Source of the DNA: Nostoc cf. commune SO-36
GTDB lineage: Bacteria > Cyanobacteriota > Cyanobacteriia > Cyanobacteriales > Nostocaceae
Direction: 5' to 3'
NCBI RefSeq assembly: GCF_023734775.1
Contig: NZ_AP025732.1
Location: forward strand, 1,302,001 to 1,366,000
DNA length: 64,000 nt
The notes beneath the pieces were generated by a model. It saw only the letters and a list, made by a program, of their open reading frames with translations. It was not told the DNA's origin and ran no database searches. A program made the translations under genes and the position numbers. Position 1 is the stretch's first letter; every line of letters starts with the position of its first letter. This document shows, in pieces, positions 37,930 to 46,813 of the stretch.

Positions 37930-37990
37930 GCTCTGCTCTTGATTGTTAAGATATTCAATCGAGAGCAGAGCAGGCGCTTTAGATTTTTCT
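37930..37990 (+). terminator. Probable terminator: GCTCTGCTCTTGATTG hairpin
   Basis: A 16-bp stem with one wobble pair (arms 37930-37945 and 37956-37971, 10-nt loop) is followed by GGCGCTTTAGATTTTTCTT. It lies 50 nt past the DUF4394 stop. It is the most stable simple hairpin in this spacer. Confidence 0.7.
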
Positions 37991-38074
37991 TAGTCAGCGA
38001 AGGCGAACTTTGTCTGTGTAGCCCCGACTTCTAGTCGCCAAGACTAATAATAAATTAGACTTTTCAAACAAGCT

Positions 38075-38801
38075 CTAAGACGTAGGAGAAATCAACTGAC
38101 CAATACGCTTGAAAATTTGCAAAACAGCGTACAGTTCTCTGGCGGATACAAAGGGAGCAAAAACCCTTGACAAATCGTACTGTGGTGTATTTATTTGCGT
38201 CACTTTGACAAATACAGCGCTTCCCGCTATTATGCAATACAGTTTTTCTTATTGCCTCTCTCCTAACATAGCTTTTAGCTTTGAGGATGTACCTCATAGC
38301 TGCCGGAAGTGCTGTAAAAGATCGTCTCCATTTGTCACCATCCCAAACACAGCTTTACTGGGGTTGGGGTTAGCCATCATATAAGCTAAGGCTTGCGGTA
38401 CAGCTGACCAAACTGATAACGTGGTTTTTTTCGACTCCAACACCATCACCCACAACTGATCTTGTAACACTAAAACATCAATCCGTCCGCGCAGTATTTC
38501 CTCGCCATCATCCAGTGTTAGTTCTACGGATGATTCAGCCTTAATTTTGAAAGGAGGATCGTAAAATCCAGAGAGTGCAAGTATTGGTGACACTAACAAC
38601 AATATAACTGTCCCTTTTAGTAAATCACCTCCGGCACGGTGATAAAGATACCTGCGCCGCACGACATCCACAGAGGCTTTTTTCTGCTTCTGTAATTTCA
38701 GGCAATCCCTCATACCACTGTGAGAACAAATTCTCGTCTTCAACACGAACGAGACCGAATCGATTTTCTGTATACTGAAGAGTGGTAATCGCTTCTGTCA
38801 T
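38075..38801 (-). pseudogene. Restriction-type (PD-(D/E)XK) nuclease gene split by a MITE
   Basis: Start ATG at 38801 (MTEAITTLQYTENRFGLVRV). A homopolymer change at 38678-38683 (run of six T) shifts the frame, and the body then reads ASVDVVRRRYLYHRAGGDLL, with the nuclease core RGRIDVLVLQ...VMVLESKK (Asp...Glu-x-Lys). A 104-bp element at 38213-38316 interrupts it after VTNGDDL. Past it the frame continues LFVKVTQINTPQYDLSRVFA...QLISPTS to the TAG at 38075. Taking out the element with one TA makes a perfect in-frame joint. It resembles cyanobacterial proteins labelled type I restriction R-subunit-like, without an HsdM/HsdS partner. Confidence 0.8.
38213..38316 (+). mobile_element. 104-bp MITE with TACAGCGCTTCC ends, copy 1
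   Basis: Ends TACAGCGCTTCCCGC and GCCGGAAGTGCTGTA are imperfect inverted repeats; no ORF inside. The sequence is identical base for base to 61467-61570. The host gene is restored when the element and one TA are removed, which shows a TA target duplication (as in IS630/Tc1-mariner-type elements). Confidence 0.9.
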
Positions 38802-39008
38802 TGCTTCTAGGTAAAAATTGCTTTGCTACATTCTCAACATCAGCGCATCTTTATTATTGCTAATTGGCGCAATCGGTCATCTCACTATAAAATTCTAAAT
38901 TCCTCCTCAAGAACGCTGCACAAACTCCCTTGGAGGGATGCCTTTACTTATGAAATCAGTATCCAATATATCAGGAAGTAAGCGACATCCCTAAAGGAGA
39001 CTGATTGA

Positions 39009-40027
39009 ATGAATTTGCAGGCGATTTGGAAATTATTACAAGAGACATTCAAAGAATGGAGTGAGGATAAAGCCTCACGGTTAGACGGCGGCGTTAGCTT
39101 ATTACACAATTTTTTCCATTGCACCATTGCTAATTATTGTAATTGCGATCGCTGGGGCAGTCTTTGGCGAAGAGGCGGCGACGGGGCAAATCGTTGGACA
39201 AATTCAAGGTTTAGTCGGCCGAGACGGGGCAGAATTTATCCAAACAGCGATTCAGAATGCTAACAAACCACAAACAGGAGCGATCGCTTCTATCATAAGT
39301 ATCGTAATTCTCCTAGTGGGTGCTACTGGCTTATTTACCGAGTTGCAAGATTCCCTCAACACGATTTGGGAAGTGAAACCGAAACCTGGACGCGGCGTAA
39401 CTAACATGATTCGCCTACGCGTTTTATCCTTTGGCATTGGTGATCGGTATTGGCTTTTTACTTTTAGTTTCTCTGGTAATTAGTACGGCATTAGCAGCAT
39501 TAGCAACATACTTTAGTAACTTGGTGCCTGGTGTAGATTTTCTCTGGCAGATTCTCAATTTCATCCTCTCTTTTGCCATCACTACATTCCTGTTCGGACT
39601 CATTTTTAAAGTTCTACCAGATGTCGAAATTGGTTGGAGTGATGTTTTAATTGGAGCCATGCTTACCTCCTTCTTGTTCTCTATCGGTAGATTTTTGTTA
39701 GGACAATATTTAGGTAATGGCAGTTTTGGTTCAGCCTATGGTGCAGCAGGTTCACTGGTGGTAATCTTAGCTTGGGTTAACTATGCCGCGCAGATTCTTT
39801 TCTTCGGTGCGGAGTTTACCCAAGTTTATGCCAGAAGGTACGGCAGCGGCATAACCCCAAGTAAACATGCTATACCTTTATCTGATAACACGCAATCGAA
39901 TGGCAAGGCTCCAACAAAACAAACATCGACTAAGAAAAAGCCCTCTTCTAACTTTATTAATCGCTTGTTCCGGTCTTTCAAGAAGCCCAAGCGCTTAAAA
40001 CAGAGAAGAAAAAATCAGCGATTTTAA
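39009..40027 (+). CDS. YihY/BrkB family inner-membrane protein, two one-base frameshifts
   Basis: Three overlapping open frames form one ~339-residue polytopic protein: MNLQAIWKLLQETFKEWSED, then AALAYYTIFSIAPLLIIVIA, then the segment with VIGIGFLLLVSLVISTALAA to the basic C-terminus (SFKKPKRLKQRRKNQRF). The breaks fit one extra G at 39087-39088 and one extra T at 39437-39438. About six membrane helices are seen. YihY was once thought to be RNase BN but is not; its true role is unknown. The frame breaks look like homopolymer errors, so it is given as one gene. The C-terminal tail is strongly basic. Confidence 0.8.
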
Positions 40028-40182
40028 TCTCTGAATAGTGGGATTATACGTTTATAACTCTGATAGATATTGAAGTATTTAATCTCTAATAAAAGTCAGT
40101 TTTATCAAAAAGACTACAGATAAATAACCTGATACTGGATTGTTTCCAGAAGTCTATTGAAAAAGGAAGAAAATCAGCGATA

Positions 40183-40734
40183 ATGGAAAAATGGTTTTTT
40201 ATCAATTGGCAGGCAATCTTTATTCCTAGCATCAGCATCTTTGAGTTAATTATTCGTGGATCGCTGGTTTATTTAGCACTATTCTCAGTGCTACGTTTTC
40301 TTCCTAGCCGACAACTAGGAACACTAGGAATTACTGATTTACTCGTAGTTGTGCTATTTGCTGAAGCTGCCCAAAACGCTATGGCGAGTAATTATACATC
40401 GATTACTGAAGGCGCTATCCTGGTAGGAACTGTGATTTTTTGGAGTTACTTATTGAACTGGTTAGGTTACAGAATCCCCCAGTTTCAACGTTTTCTGAAT
40501 CAGCCACCACTGCTACTAGTAAAAAATGGCCGGATGATTGAGCGTCATTTACAACGAGAGTTAATTACAGACGATGAGTTGATGAGCAAGTTACGCCAGC
40601 AAGGTGTGGAATTTTTAGCAGATGTGAAGTTTGCATATATGGAGGCTGACGGCAGCATTAGTATCATCACCTTCGACTCCAAAACTAGTACCGTCCCTGA
40701 GCAAAAAATAGCGTTAAAAAGCGATCTACATTAA
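40183..40734 (+). CDS. DUF421 / YetF-type membrane protein
   Basis: The 183-residue product has three membrane helices in the first ~90 residues (about 23-43, 50-68, 74-95). A soluble C-terminal domain follows with PPLLLVKNGRMIERHLQREL and the VKFAYMEADGSISII strand pair, the conserved YetF/DUF421 layout. Function unknown; related YetF proteins associate with membrane homeostasis in Bacillus. The ATG at 40183 opens the protein. Nearest neighbours are YihY upstream and purB downstream, both in the same direction. Confidence 0.85.
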   Translation: MEKWFFINWQAIFIPSISIFELIIRGSLVYLALFSVLRFLPSRQLGTLGITDLLVVVLFAEAAQNAMASNYTSITEGAILVGTVIFWSYLLNWLGYRIPQFQRFLNQPPLLLVKNGRMIERHLQRELITDDELMSKLRQQGVEFLADVKFAYMEADGSISIITFDSKTSTVPEQKIALKSDLH

Positions 40735-40774
40735 TTAAACTGTAAAATATGACGGTTGTATTCTATGCCGAACT

Positions 40775-42070
40775 GTGATTGAGCGCTATACTTTGCCCGA
40801 AATGGCTAATCTGTGGAGTGAAGCCCATAAACTAAAAACTTGGCTGCAAGTGGAAATTGCTGTTTGCGAGGCTCAAGCTGAACTTGGTTACATTCCATCT
40901 GAGGCGGTTGAAGAAATTAAAGCCAAGGCAGATTTTGACCCAAAGCGGGTGCTAGAAATTGAGGCTGTAGTCCGCCACGATGTCATTGCTTTCTTGACAA
41001 ATGTCAATGAATATGTTGGTGATGCTGGGCGCTACATTCATCTGGGTTTAACTAGTTCGGATGTTTTGGATACAGCTTTAGCACTGCAATTAGTTGCCAG
41101 CCTGGATATATTATTGCAACGTCTGGAAGATTTGATTCATGTAATTCGCCAAAAAGCAGGGGAACATCGTCATACAGTAATGGCTGGCCGATCGCACGGT
41201 ATTCACGCTGAACCGATCACTTTTGGTTTTAAGCTAGCTGGCTGGTTAGCAGAAGTGTTGCGACACCAAGAACGCCTAAGAATACTCCGCAAAACGATCG
41301 CTGTCGGTAAGATTTCTGGTGCAGTGGGAACCTATGCCAATATTGAACCGCGTGTAGAAGCGATCGCTTGCCGAAAACTCGGACTCCAACCCGATACGGC
41401 CTCAACCCAAGTTATTTCCCGCGATCGCCACGCCGACTACGTGCAACAATTAGCTTTGGTAGCCGCAACCATTGATCGCTTCGCTGTAGAAATTCGCAAT
41501 CTGCAAAAAACAGACGTTTTGGAAGTTGAAGAATTCTTCGCCAAAGGTCAAAAAGGCTCCTCAGCGATGCCACACAAGCGCAACCCCATCCGTTCGGAAC
41601 GTCTGACAGGAATGGCGCGACTCGTCAGAAGTCATGCCGGTGCAGCTTTAGAAAACGTTGCTTTATGGCATGAGCGGGACATTTCCCACAGTTCTGTAGA
41701 ACGGGTAATTTTGCCAGATGCTTGCACCTTAACGCATTTTATGTTGTCAGAAATAACCGACTTAGTGAAAAACCTGTTGGTCTATCCTGAGAACATGAAA
41801 CGGAATCTCAACTGCTACGGCGGCGTTGTGTTCAGCCAAAAAGTGCTACTGGCTTTGATAGACAAGGGAAGTAGCCGAGAAGAGGCTTATGCGATCGTTC
41901 AAGAAAGCGCTCACGCCGCTTGGAATCAGCCAGAAGGCAACTTCCAAGACTTGATTAGCAAAGATCCGCGTGTTACCCAAAAGTTATCTCCAGCTGAACT
42001 TGAGATTTGTTTCGACCCCCAGCAACATCTGCGGCATTTAGAAGAAGTTTACCAAAGATTGGGAATTTAA
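40775..42070 (+). CDS. purB: Adenylosuccinate lyase
   Basis: This 431-residue homotetramer catalyses two steps of purine synthesis, the cleavage of SAICAR and of adenylosuccinate. The fumarase/aspartase signature GSSAMPHKRNPIRSE is complete, as are TSSDVLDTALALQL and GRSHGIHAEPITFG (catalytic His region). The start is a GTG at 40775 that opens the family N-terminus MIERYTLPEMANLWSE. It is 40 nt downstream of the YetF-like gene. Confidence 0.97.
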   Translation: MIERYTLPEMANLWSEAHKLKTWLQVEIAVCEAQAELGYIPSEAVEEIKAKADFDPKRVLEIEAVVRHDVIAFLTNVNEYVGDAGRYIHLGLTSSDVLDTALALQLVASLDILLQRLEDLIHVIRQKAGEHRHTVMAGRSHGIHAEPITFGFKLAGWLAEVLRHQERLRILRKTIAVGKISGAVGTYANIEPRVEAIACRKLGLQPDTASTQVISRDRHADYVQQLALVAATIDRFAVEIRNLQKTDVLEVEEFFAKGQKGSSAMPHKRNPIRSERLTGMARLVRSHAGAALENVALWHERDISHSSVERVILPDACTLTHFMLSEITDLVKNLLVYPENMKRNLNCYGGVVFSQKVLLALIDKGSSREEAYAIVQESAHAAWNQPEGNFQDLISKDPRVTQKLSPAELEICFDPQQHLRHLEEVYQRLGI

Positions 42071-42291
42071 GATTAATTTGCTTGTAGTGAGCGCTTGAGC
42101 GCTTACTACGAACCTGTTACCTGTTACCCAAAAAATACGCAGATAGATATCAAAAAAAAATATATAAAGATACCAAAAATAACTAATATTGTATTCCTGA
42201 ATAGTTTCTGTTTGATGCTGGAATTATTGCACGCACTGGGTAGTATATACAAACAAATACTTACTTGTTTATTAGTGTTACGAGTGCTTTG

Positions 42292-42852
42292 ATGATTGAA
42301 ATCCTAGCCACACTTTCAGCATCGGCGGCAGCAGGAATGAGAATAGGTACACCTCTGCTGATTATTGGACTATTGCAGGGCACTAACTTGTGGTCACAAG
42401 TTCCAATTTTATCTTATATTTCTCCACCAATATTATTAGGTTGCCTCAGCTGTTGGTCTTTAGTTGAATTATTAGCCTCAAAAAAGCTGTGGGGGCAAAG
42501 ATTGCTACAACTAGTTCAATTATTCATGTCTCCCCTAGCAGGTGCAATTATGGGGTTAGCAGTAGCGACAGCAACAGCAACACCAAACTGGCTGGTTGCC
42601 ATAATTGGAGGTTTATTAGCTTTGGTACTCCAGTTAGTGCAGGTTGGTTGGTTTTATCGCTTACGTGGCTTACCATTGTGGGCAGTCTTTCTTCAAGACA
42701 CTTTGTGCGTTGCTCTAGTACTTTTTGCCTTTGATGCTCCCTGGCAAGGAGGATTAATTGCTTTAATACTGCTTTGGTTTGCACTTCGTAGCGCGAAGCA
42801 GTGGTATGACTGGTATCACTTAGGGAATAGAGATAGGGCAAAAAAGTACTGA
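42292..42852 (+). CDS. DUF4126 family membrane protein
   Basis: The 186-residue polytopic protein has about five to six hydrophobic helices, with the characteristic opening (IEILATLSASAAAGMRIGTP LLIIG). It matches DUF4126, a membrane family of unknown function. The ATG at 42292 is preferred; a TTG at 42265 would add nine residues. It differs from the short DUF4126 remnant at 28335, which represents another branch of the family. It is followed by two repeat elements. Confidence 0.75.
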   Translation: MIEILATLSASAAAGMRIGTPLLIIGLLQGTNLWSQVPILSYISPPILLGCLSCWSLVELLASKKLWGQRLLQLVQLFMSPLAGAIMGLAVATATATPNWLVAIIGGLLALVLQLVQVGWFYRLRGLPLWAVFLQDTLCVALVLFAFDAPWQGGLIALILLWFALRSAKQWYDWYHLGNRDRAKKY

Positions 42853-42902
42853 ATATTGAGTGCTGTTAGCGATAGCAGGACGTTTCGCCCGTGGTGAGTT
42901 AA

Positions 42903-43012
42903 CTAAATGGGCGTAAATAAATATAATATGTTCCGTCATTGCGAGTGAAGCGAAGCAATCCCAGAGACTTTGCGATTGCTTCGCTTCACTCGCAATGACA
43001 TCTTACATATTT
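42903..43012 (-). repeat. Hairpin repeat element, copy 2 (opposite orientation)
   Basis: Stem arms 42935-42963 and 42971-42999 with a 7-nt loop; one mismatch in 29 pairs. The flank TAAATGGGCGTAAATAAATA matches copy 1 (5217-5338) in reverse. Compared with copy 1 the stem has GAAGCG/CGCTTC where copy 1 has GAAACG/CGTTTC, so one A:T pair is a G:C pair here, compensated on both sides. Confidence 0.85.
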
Positions 43013-43015
43013 ATA

Positions 43016-43146
43016 GGACTTACGCAAAAATTGCTAAAAAGCTTAATTTATAGAACCGCCTTTCCTTCGGAACGCTACGCGAACGCGAAGCGTCTCGCAG
43101 AGAAGACGCCAAGAGCGCCGAGAATTCGTAGAGTGTGCGTAAGTCC
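43016..43146. mobile_element. MITE-like element with GGACTTACGCAA ends (131 bp)
   Basis: Ends GGACTTACGCAA (43016-43027) and TGCGTAAGTCC (43136-43146). The core differs from 23357-23445 and contains a palindromic GAACGCGAAGCGTCTCGC piece. No ORF. It abuts the hairpin repeat copy 2. Confidence 0.7.
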
Positions 43147-43176
43147 TAATTTAATCATGCCTAGCTACTTAACTAA

Positions 43177-43305
43177 ATGAATTATTAGAATCGTATTACG
43201 CAAATTCCTGGTCAATGTGGGGGTCGTCCTTCCATTCGAGGTATGAGAATTAGAGTTAGTGACATTTTAGAAATGTTGTTTTATTTAGGGACTTGCAAAA
43301 AATAA
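43177..43305 (+). pseudogene. DUF433 antitoxin-like remnant
   Basis: Reading from the ATG at 43177: MNY, a TAG, then NRITQIPGQCGGRPSIRGMR and IRVSDILEML, followed by FYLGTCKK and a stop. The segment is the N-terminal half of DUF433 (VapB45-type antitoxin) with its CI/SIRGMRI core. The C-terminal half and any toxin gene are absent. A nonsense codon and truncation make this a relic. Confidence 0.6.
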
Positions 43306-43475
43306 ATTATCCCAAATTATTTCTAGATTTGTAGGGCGCAAGGACTGACGCCTCTACAATTGGATATTTTTTAATCTGGAAGTCCCTTAATCTACGTTCC
43401 TTAAGAGTGAAGAGTTGTGTTTATCTCTTTGTCCCTTCATCTCCCCCTGCCCCTTTACCTCTTCTCCAATAGCCT

Positions 43476-44644
43476 TTACTGCAAAATTCCAATCATGTGC
43501 AAGAAGCCGTGACCGGTAATCAACTCTATGATTAAGGCAATACAACCTAGCATAGCAATCCGACCATTCCATACTTCAGCACTAGTTGTCAAACCCCACT
43601 CCCATCGTTCTTGAGGGTACATTTTTACCATTTTTTTGATTTGGGCAGCTTGCGAAAGCTTGAAACTGGGGTTTTTTAGCGCATCAATTACTAATTCTGC
43701 TAGTGCATTAATAAATACTGGATTGGTATTAGGAGCAGGTACACGGCGGAAGTTGTGAATTCCTGATTCCTCAGCTACTTCCCGATACTCAATATCAATT
43801 TCTTGTAGTGTCTCAATATGCTCTGAGACAAAACTGATAGGCACGACAACCAAATCTTTCACGCCTTGTGCGCCTAGTTCTTTGAGAGCATCTTCAGTAT
43901 AGGGTTGGAGCCATTCTACTGGGCCGACACGACTTTGGTAAGCTAAGGTGTGGGGATTGGGTCGATTGAGGGTCTGCATAATCAACGCAGTGCCATTCCT
44001 CAATTTCTTGTTGGTAAGGGTCGCCTGCTTCTTTCAACGTAGCTTTTAGGAAACGCCGTGGGCGCTGAAGAATATATGAACCTCATCCGGGTTAGGAAAC
44101 TGCTCAAGCTCTTGGGCTATGAGTTGCGCCATTGCTTGGAGATAGCCTGGTTGTTTGTACCAAGAAGGAATGACAGTGTAATCAATCGGTTGAAGTTTTG
44201 GATCTTCTTGCCAGAGCTTGTCTAAAAGTCGGAAGCTGGAACCACTGGTACTGATAGAGAACTGGGGATATAGCGGTAATATTACTAGGTGTTCTATATT
44301 ATCTGGGTAACTTGGGCGATCGCTTCTTCTGTATAGGGATGCCAATAACGCATTCCCACGTAAATATTAACTTCTTGCCCCAAATGACCCAACTGTTCTT
44401 TTAAAGCTTCCCCTTGCGCTTCTGTAATCTGCCGCAATGGAGAACCACCACCGATTTGCTTATAATTTTCTTGAGATGTTCTGGTTCGCCGCGTGGCAAT
44501 AAACCAAGCTAAGGGCTTTTGCAACCAACGAAATGGTAGGCGAATAATTTCCGGATCGGAAAATAGGTTGTACAAAAACGGCCCGACATCCTCTAGCTTA
44601 TCGGGGCCACCGAGATTGAGTAATAAGACGCCTACACGACCCAT
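43476..44644 (-). CDS. hemH: Ferrochelatase with C-terminal chlorophyll-binding-like segment; four one-base frameshifts
   Basis: The enzyme inserts iron into protoporphyrin IX, the last step of haem synthesis. Three open frames join to one ~387-residue protein: [20 protein letters not shown], then [19 protein letters not shown] and [12 protein letters not shown], then EIEECTALIMQ... with [14 protein letters not shown]. The C-terminal [20 protein letters not shown] is the single-helix CAB-like extension typical of cyanobacteria. The frames break at 44303, 44051-44053, 44032-44034 and 43993-43994, each a homopolymer-length change. Since hemH is normally essential and all other residues are intact, these are most likely sequence errors. 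Confidence 0.85.
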
Positions 44645-44737
44645 AGCAGTTACTTTCCCCCAATCTTTTCAGTTTTTTTACTAATGTTAACCATATATCT
44701 TTATTAAATATAAAGCTTAATAGCAAGGAAATATGCA

Positions 44738-45361
44738 ATGGCAACAATTTTAAGGGATTGGAGTTACCGCTATCAATGGCTATATGATGGTATTTCGCGT
44801 TTAGCAGCCTTAAGTGTAGGTGGTGAAGCGCGTTTTCGACAACTTGCTTTGCAAGGCTTAACAATTCACTCAGATACTCAAATTTTAGATTTATGTTGTG
44901 GCAGCGGTCAAACAACGGAATTTTTAGTAAAAATTTCACAAAATGTAACGGGGCTAGATGCCTCACCCAAGTCTTTGCAACGGGCGCGGCAAAATGTACC
45001 CGAAGCTTCATACATAGAAGCTTTTGCTGAAAAGATGCCATTTACAGATAATCTGTTTGATGTGGTACATACCAGCGTTGCATTACACGAGATGCAACCT
45101 GAGCAATTACGAAAAATTATTAATGAAGTTCATCGCGTGTTGAAGCCAGGAGGGGTATTTACGTTCGTGGATTTTCACGCTCCGACAAATCCGCTATTTT
45201 GGCCTGGTGTATCAGTCTTTTTGCTGTTGTTTGAGACGGAAACAGCTTGGCAATTATTAAAAACTGATTTACCTGAATTATTAACTGAAACTGGCTTTGA
45301 AGTGAGTAAGCAAACTTTATATGCAGGTGGTAGTTTGCAAGTGATACAAGCGAAGAAATGA
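44738..45361 (+). CDS. Class I SAM-dependent methyltransferase (UbiE/MenG-like)
   Basis: The 207-residue protein has motif I ILDLCCGSGQTTEFLV, motif II LDASPKSLQRARQNVP and the post-motif FDVVHTSVALHEM...INEVHRVLKPGGVFTFVDF. It resembles UbiE/Gcd14-type C- or O-methyltransferases. The substrate is unknown; a quinone or tetrapyrrole is possible, but no neighbour confirms it. It is divergent from hemH (93 nt) and convergent with the UbiH-like gene; a strong terminator hairpin lies between. Confidence 0.85.
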   Translation: MATILRDWSYRYQWLYDGISRLAALSVGGEARFRQLALQGLTIHSDTQILDLCCGSGQTTEFLVKISQNVTGLDASPKSLQRARQNVPEASYIEAFAEKMPFTDNLFDVVHTSVALHEMQPEQLRKIINEVHRVLKPGGVFTFVDFHAPTNPLFWPGVSVFLLLFETETAWQLLKTDLPELLTETGFEVSKQTLYAGGSLQVIQAKK

Positions 45362-45366
45362 AAGTT

Positions 45367-45393
45367 CAGGAGGCTTTCTGCCTCCTGTTTCTT
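45367..45393. terminator. Terminator CAGGAGGC-TTTCT-GCCTCCTG
   Basis: Perfect 8-bp stem with a 5-nt loop followed by TTTCTT. It lies 6 nt after the methyltransferase stop and abuts the convergent monooxygenase stop, so it probably works for both genes. Confidence 0.85.
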
Positions 45394-46652
45394 ATCGTTT
45401 TGCTAATTCTGGAGTCCGCCCCTTCAAGCCAATCATCAGTTTGAGCATAAATACCTTTAATATAGGTACTCGTTGCAAAAGCCACAAACCCAGGCGACGA
45501 ACCACTACTACAGGGAAGAAATTATTAGAAAACATCCGATCTAACAAATCGGTGAAACCTAAAATCGTCAGATTCTCTAGTTTGCGCCAGCGTTCATAAC
45601 CTTTGAGAATCTGAATATGGCCAATATCTTTACCCGCTTTGTGCGCTGCTTGAATTACTTGTGCCAAAGCTGCTGCATCCCGAATACCCAGATTTAAACC
45701 TTGTCCGCCGACGGGATGGCAATTGTGCGCCGCATCACCAATTAATGCTAGTCGGGGGAGAACGTAGCGATCGCTTTGCATGAGTTGTACTTGAAAAACA
45801 AATGCGATTCGCCTCTAGTAATTCCAATTTTCCCATCTGATCGCCATAGCGACGGCTTAGTTCTGCCAAAAATTGCTCATCATTTAAAGCACACAAAGCT
45901 TTTGCTTCTTCGTGAGGGGCTGTCCAGACAATGCGGCAACGGTTCCCCGGTAAAGGTAAAATCGCAAATGGCCCACTAGACCAAAATCTTTCGTAAGCGG
46001 TGTTATTGTGGGGTTTTTCTGGTTTGACAAATGCCACGATGCAAGATTGCCAATATTTCCAGCCCGAAGTTTTGATTCCAGCAGCTTGGCGAATTGGCGA
46101 TCGCGATCCATCTGCTGCTACAACTAATTTGCTGCGAACTGTCCTTAGCTGATCGGCAACTTTTATATCGATGGCGACTATATTCTGCTGGTACTGCGTA
46201 TTTACCACTTCCGCCGGACACAGATAAGTCACATTTGGGCAATCTTGGATAAACTCTTGCAACGGCTGCAATAAGGCTTGGTGTTCCGCCACATAACCCA
46301 ATTCTGGCGTATTTATATCATCTGTGGTAAATTCCACCACATTCGGATAATCGGCATCAGAAAGACGAACTCGGCAATATTTGGCGATTTGAGGCAACAT
46401 TTTGTCCCAGACGCCAATTCCTTCATAAATTAGCGACGAAAGCTGATGAACTGCATAAGCTTGTCCCTTGGCTACCGCCGCTGATGCCACTTTTGCCTCA
46501 ATCAGCAAGACACTCAAACCAGAATCTTTTAAAGCAGAGGCTAGAGTTAAGCCAATAATCCCACCGCCGACAATTACCAAATCATATTCATATCCCCGCT
46601 CATTTGGCGGTGTTGGTTGAGGGGAAATTTGCTCAAGCTGCGTTATGGCCAT
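45392..46652 (-). CDS. FAD-dependent monooxygenase, UbiH/COQ6 family; one-base frameshift
   Basis: A ~419-residue flavoprotein: an FAD-binding GGGIIGLTLASALKDSGLSV at the N-terminus, the middle motif VVAADGSRSPIRQAAGI, and the C-terminal FAD motif LIGDAAHNCHPVGGQGLNLG. The two open frames join at the 45794-45802 runs (AAAAA and AAA); one fewer base makes RIVFQVQLMQSDRYVLPRL. UbiH-type enzymes hydroxylate aromatic rings in quinone pathways. Cyanobacteria make plastoquinone, so the substrate is uncertain. The break looks like a homopolymer error. Confidence 0.82.
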
Positions 46653-46813
46653 TGTTAAGTTAGATTACAGCGTTAACTCTTATTTTGACGCGATCGCGCC
46701 TTCTTGAGCAAGTTCACAATTCAAAATTCTATCTATAAGCTAGGTATACAGCCTGTTTTACTCCTGAATTCTGTTAGCGGTAGCGGGGCGTTTAGCCCAT
46801 TCTGACTCCTGAA

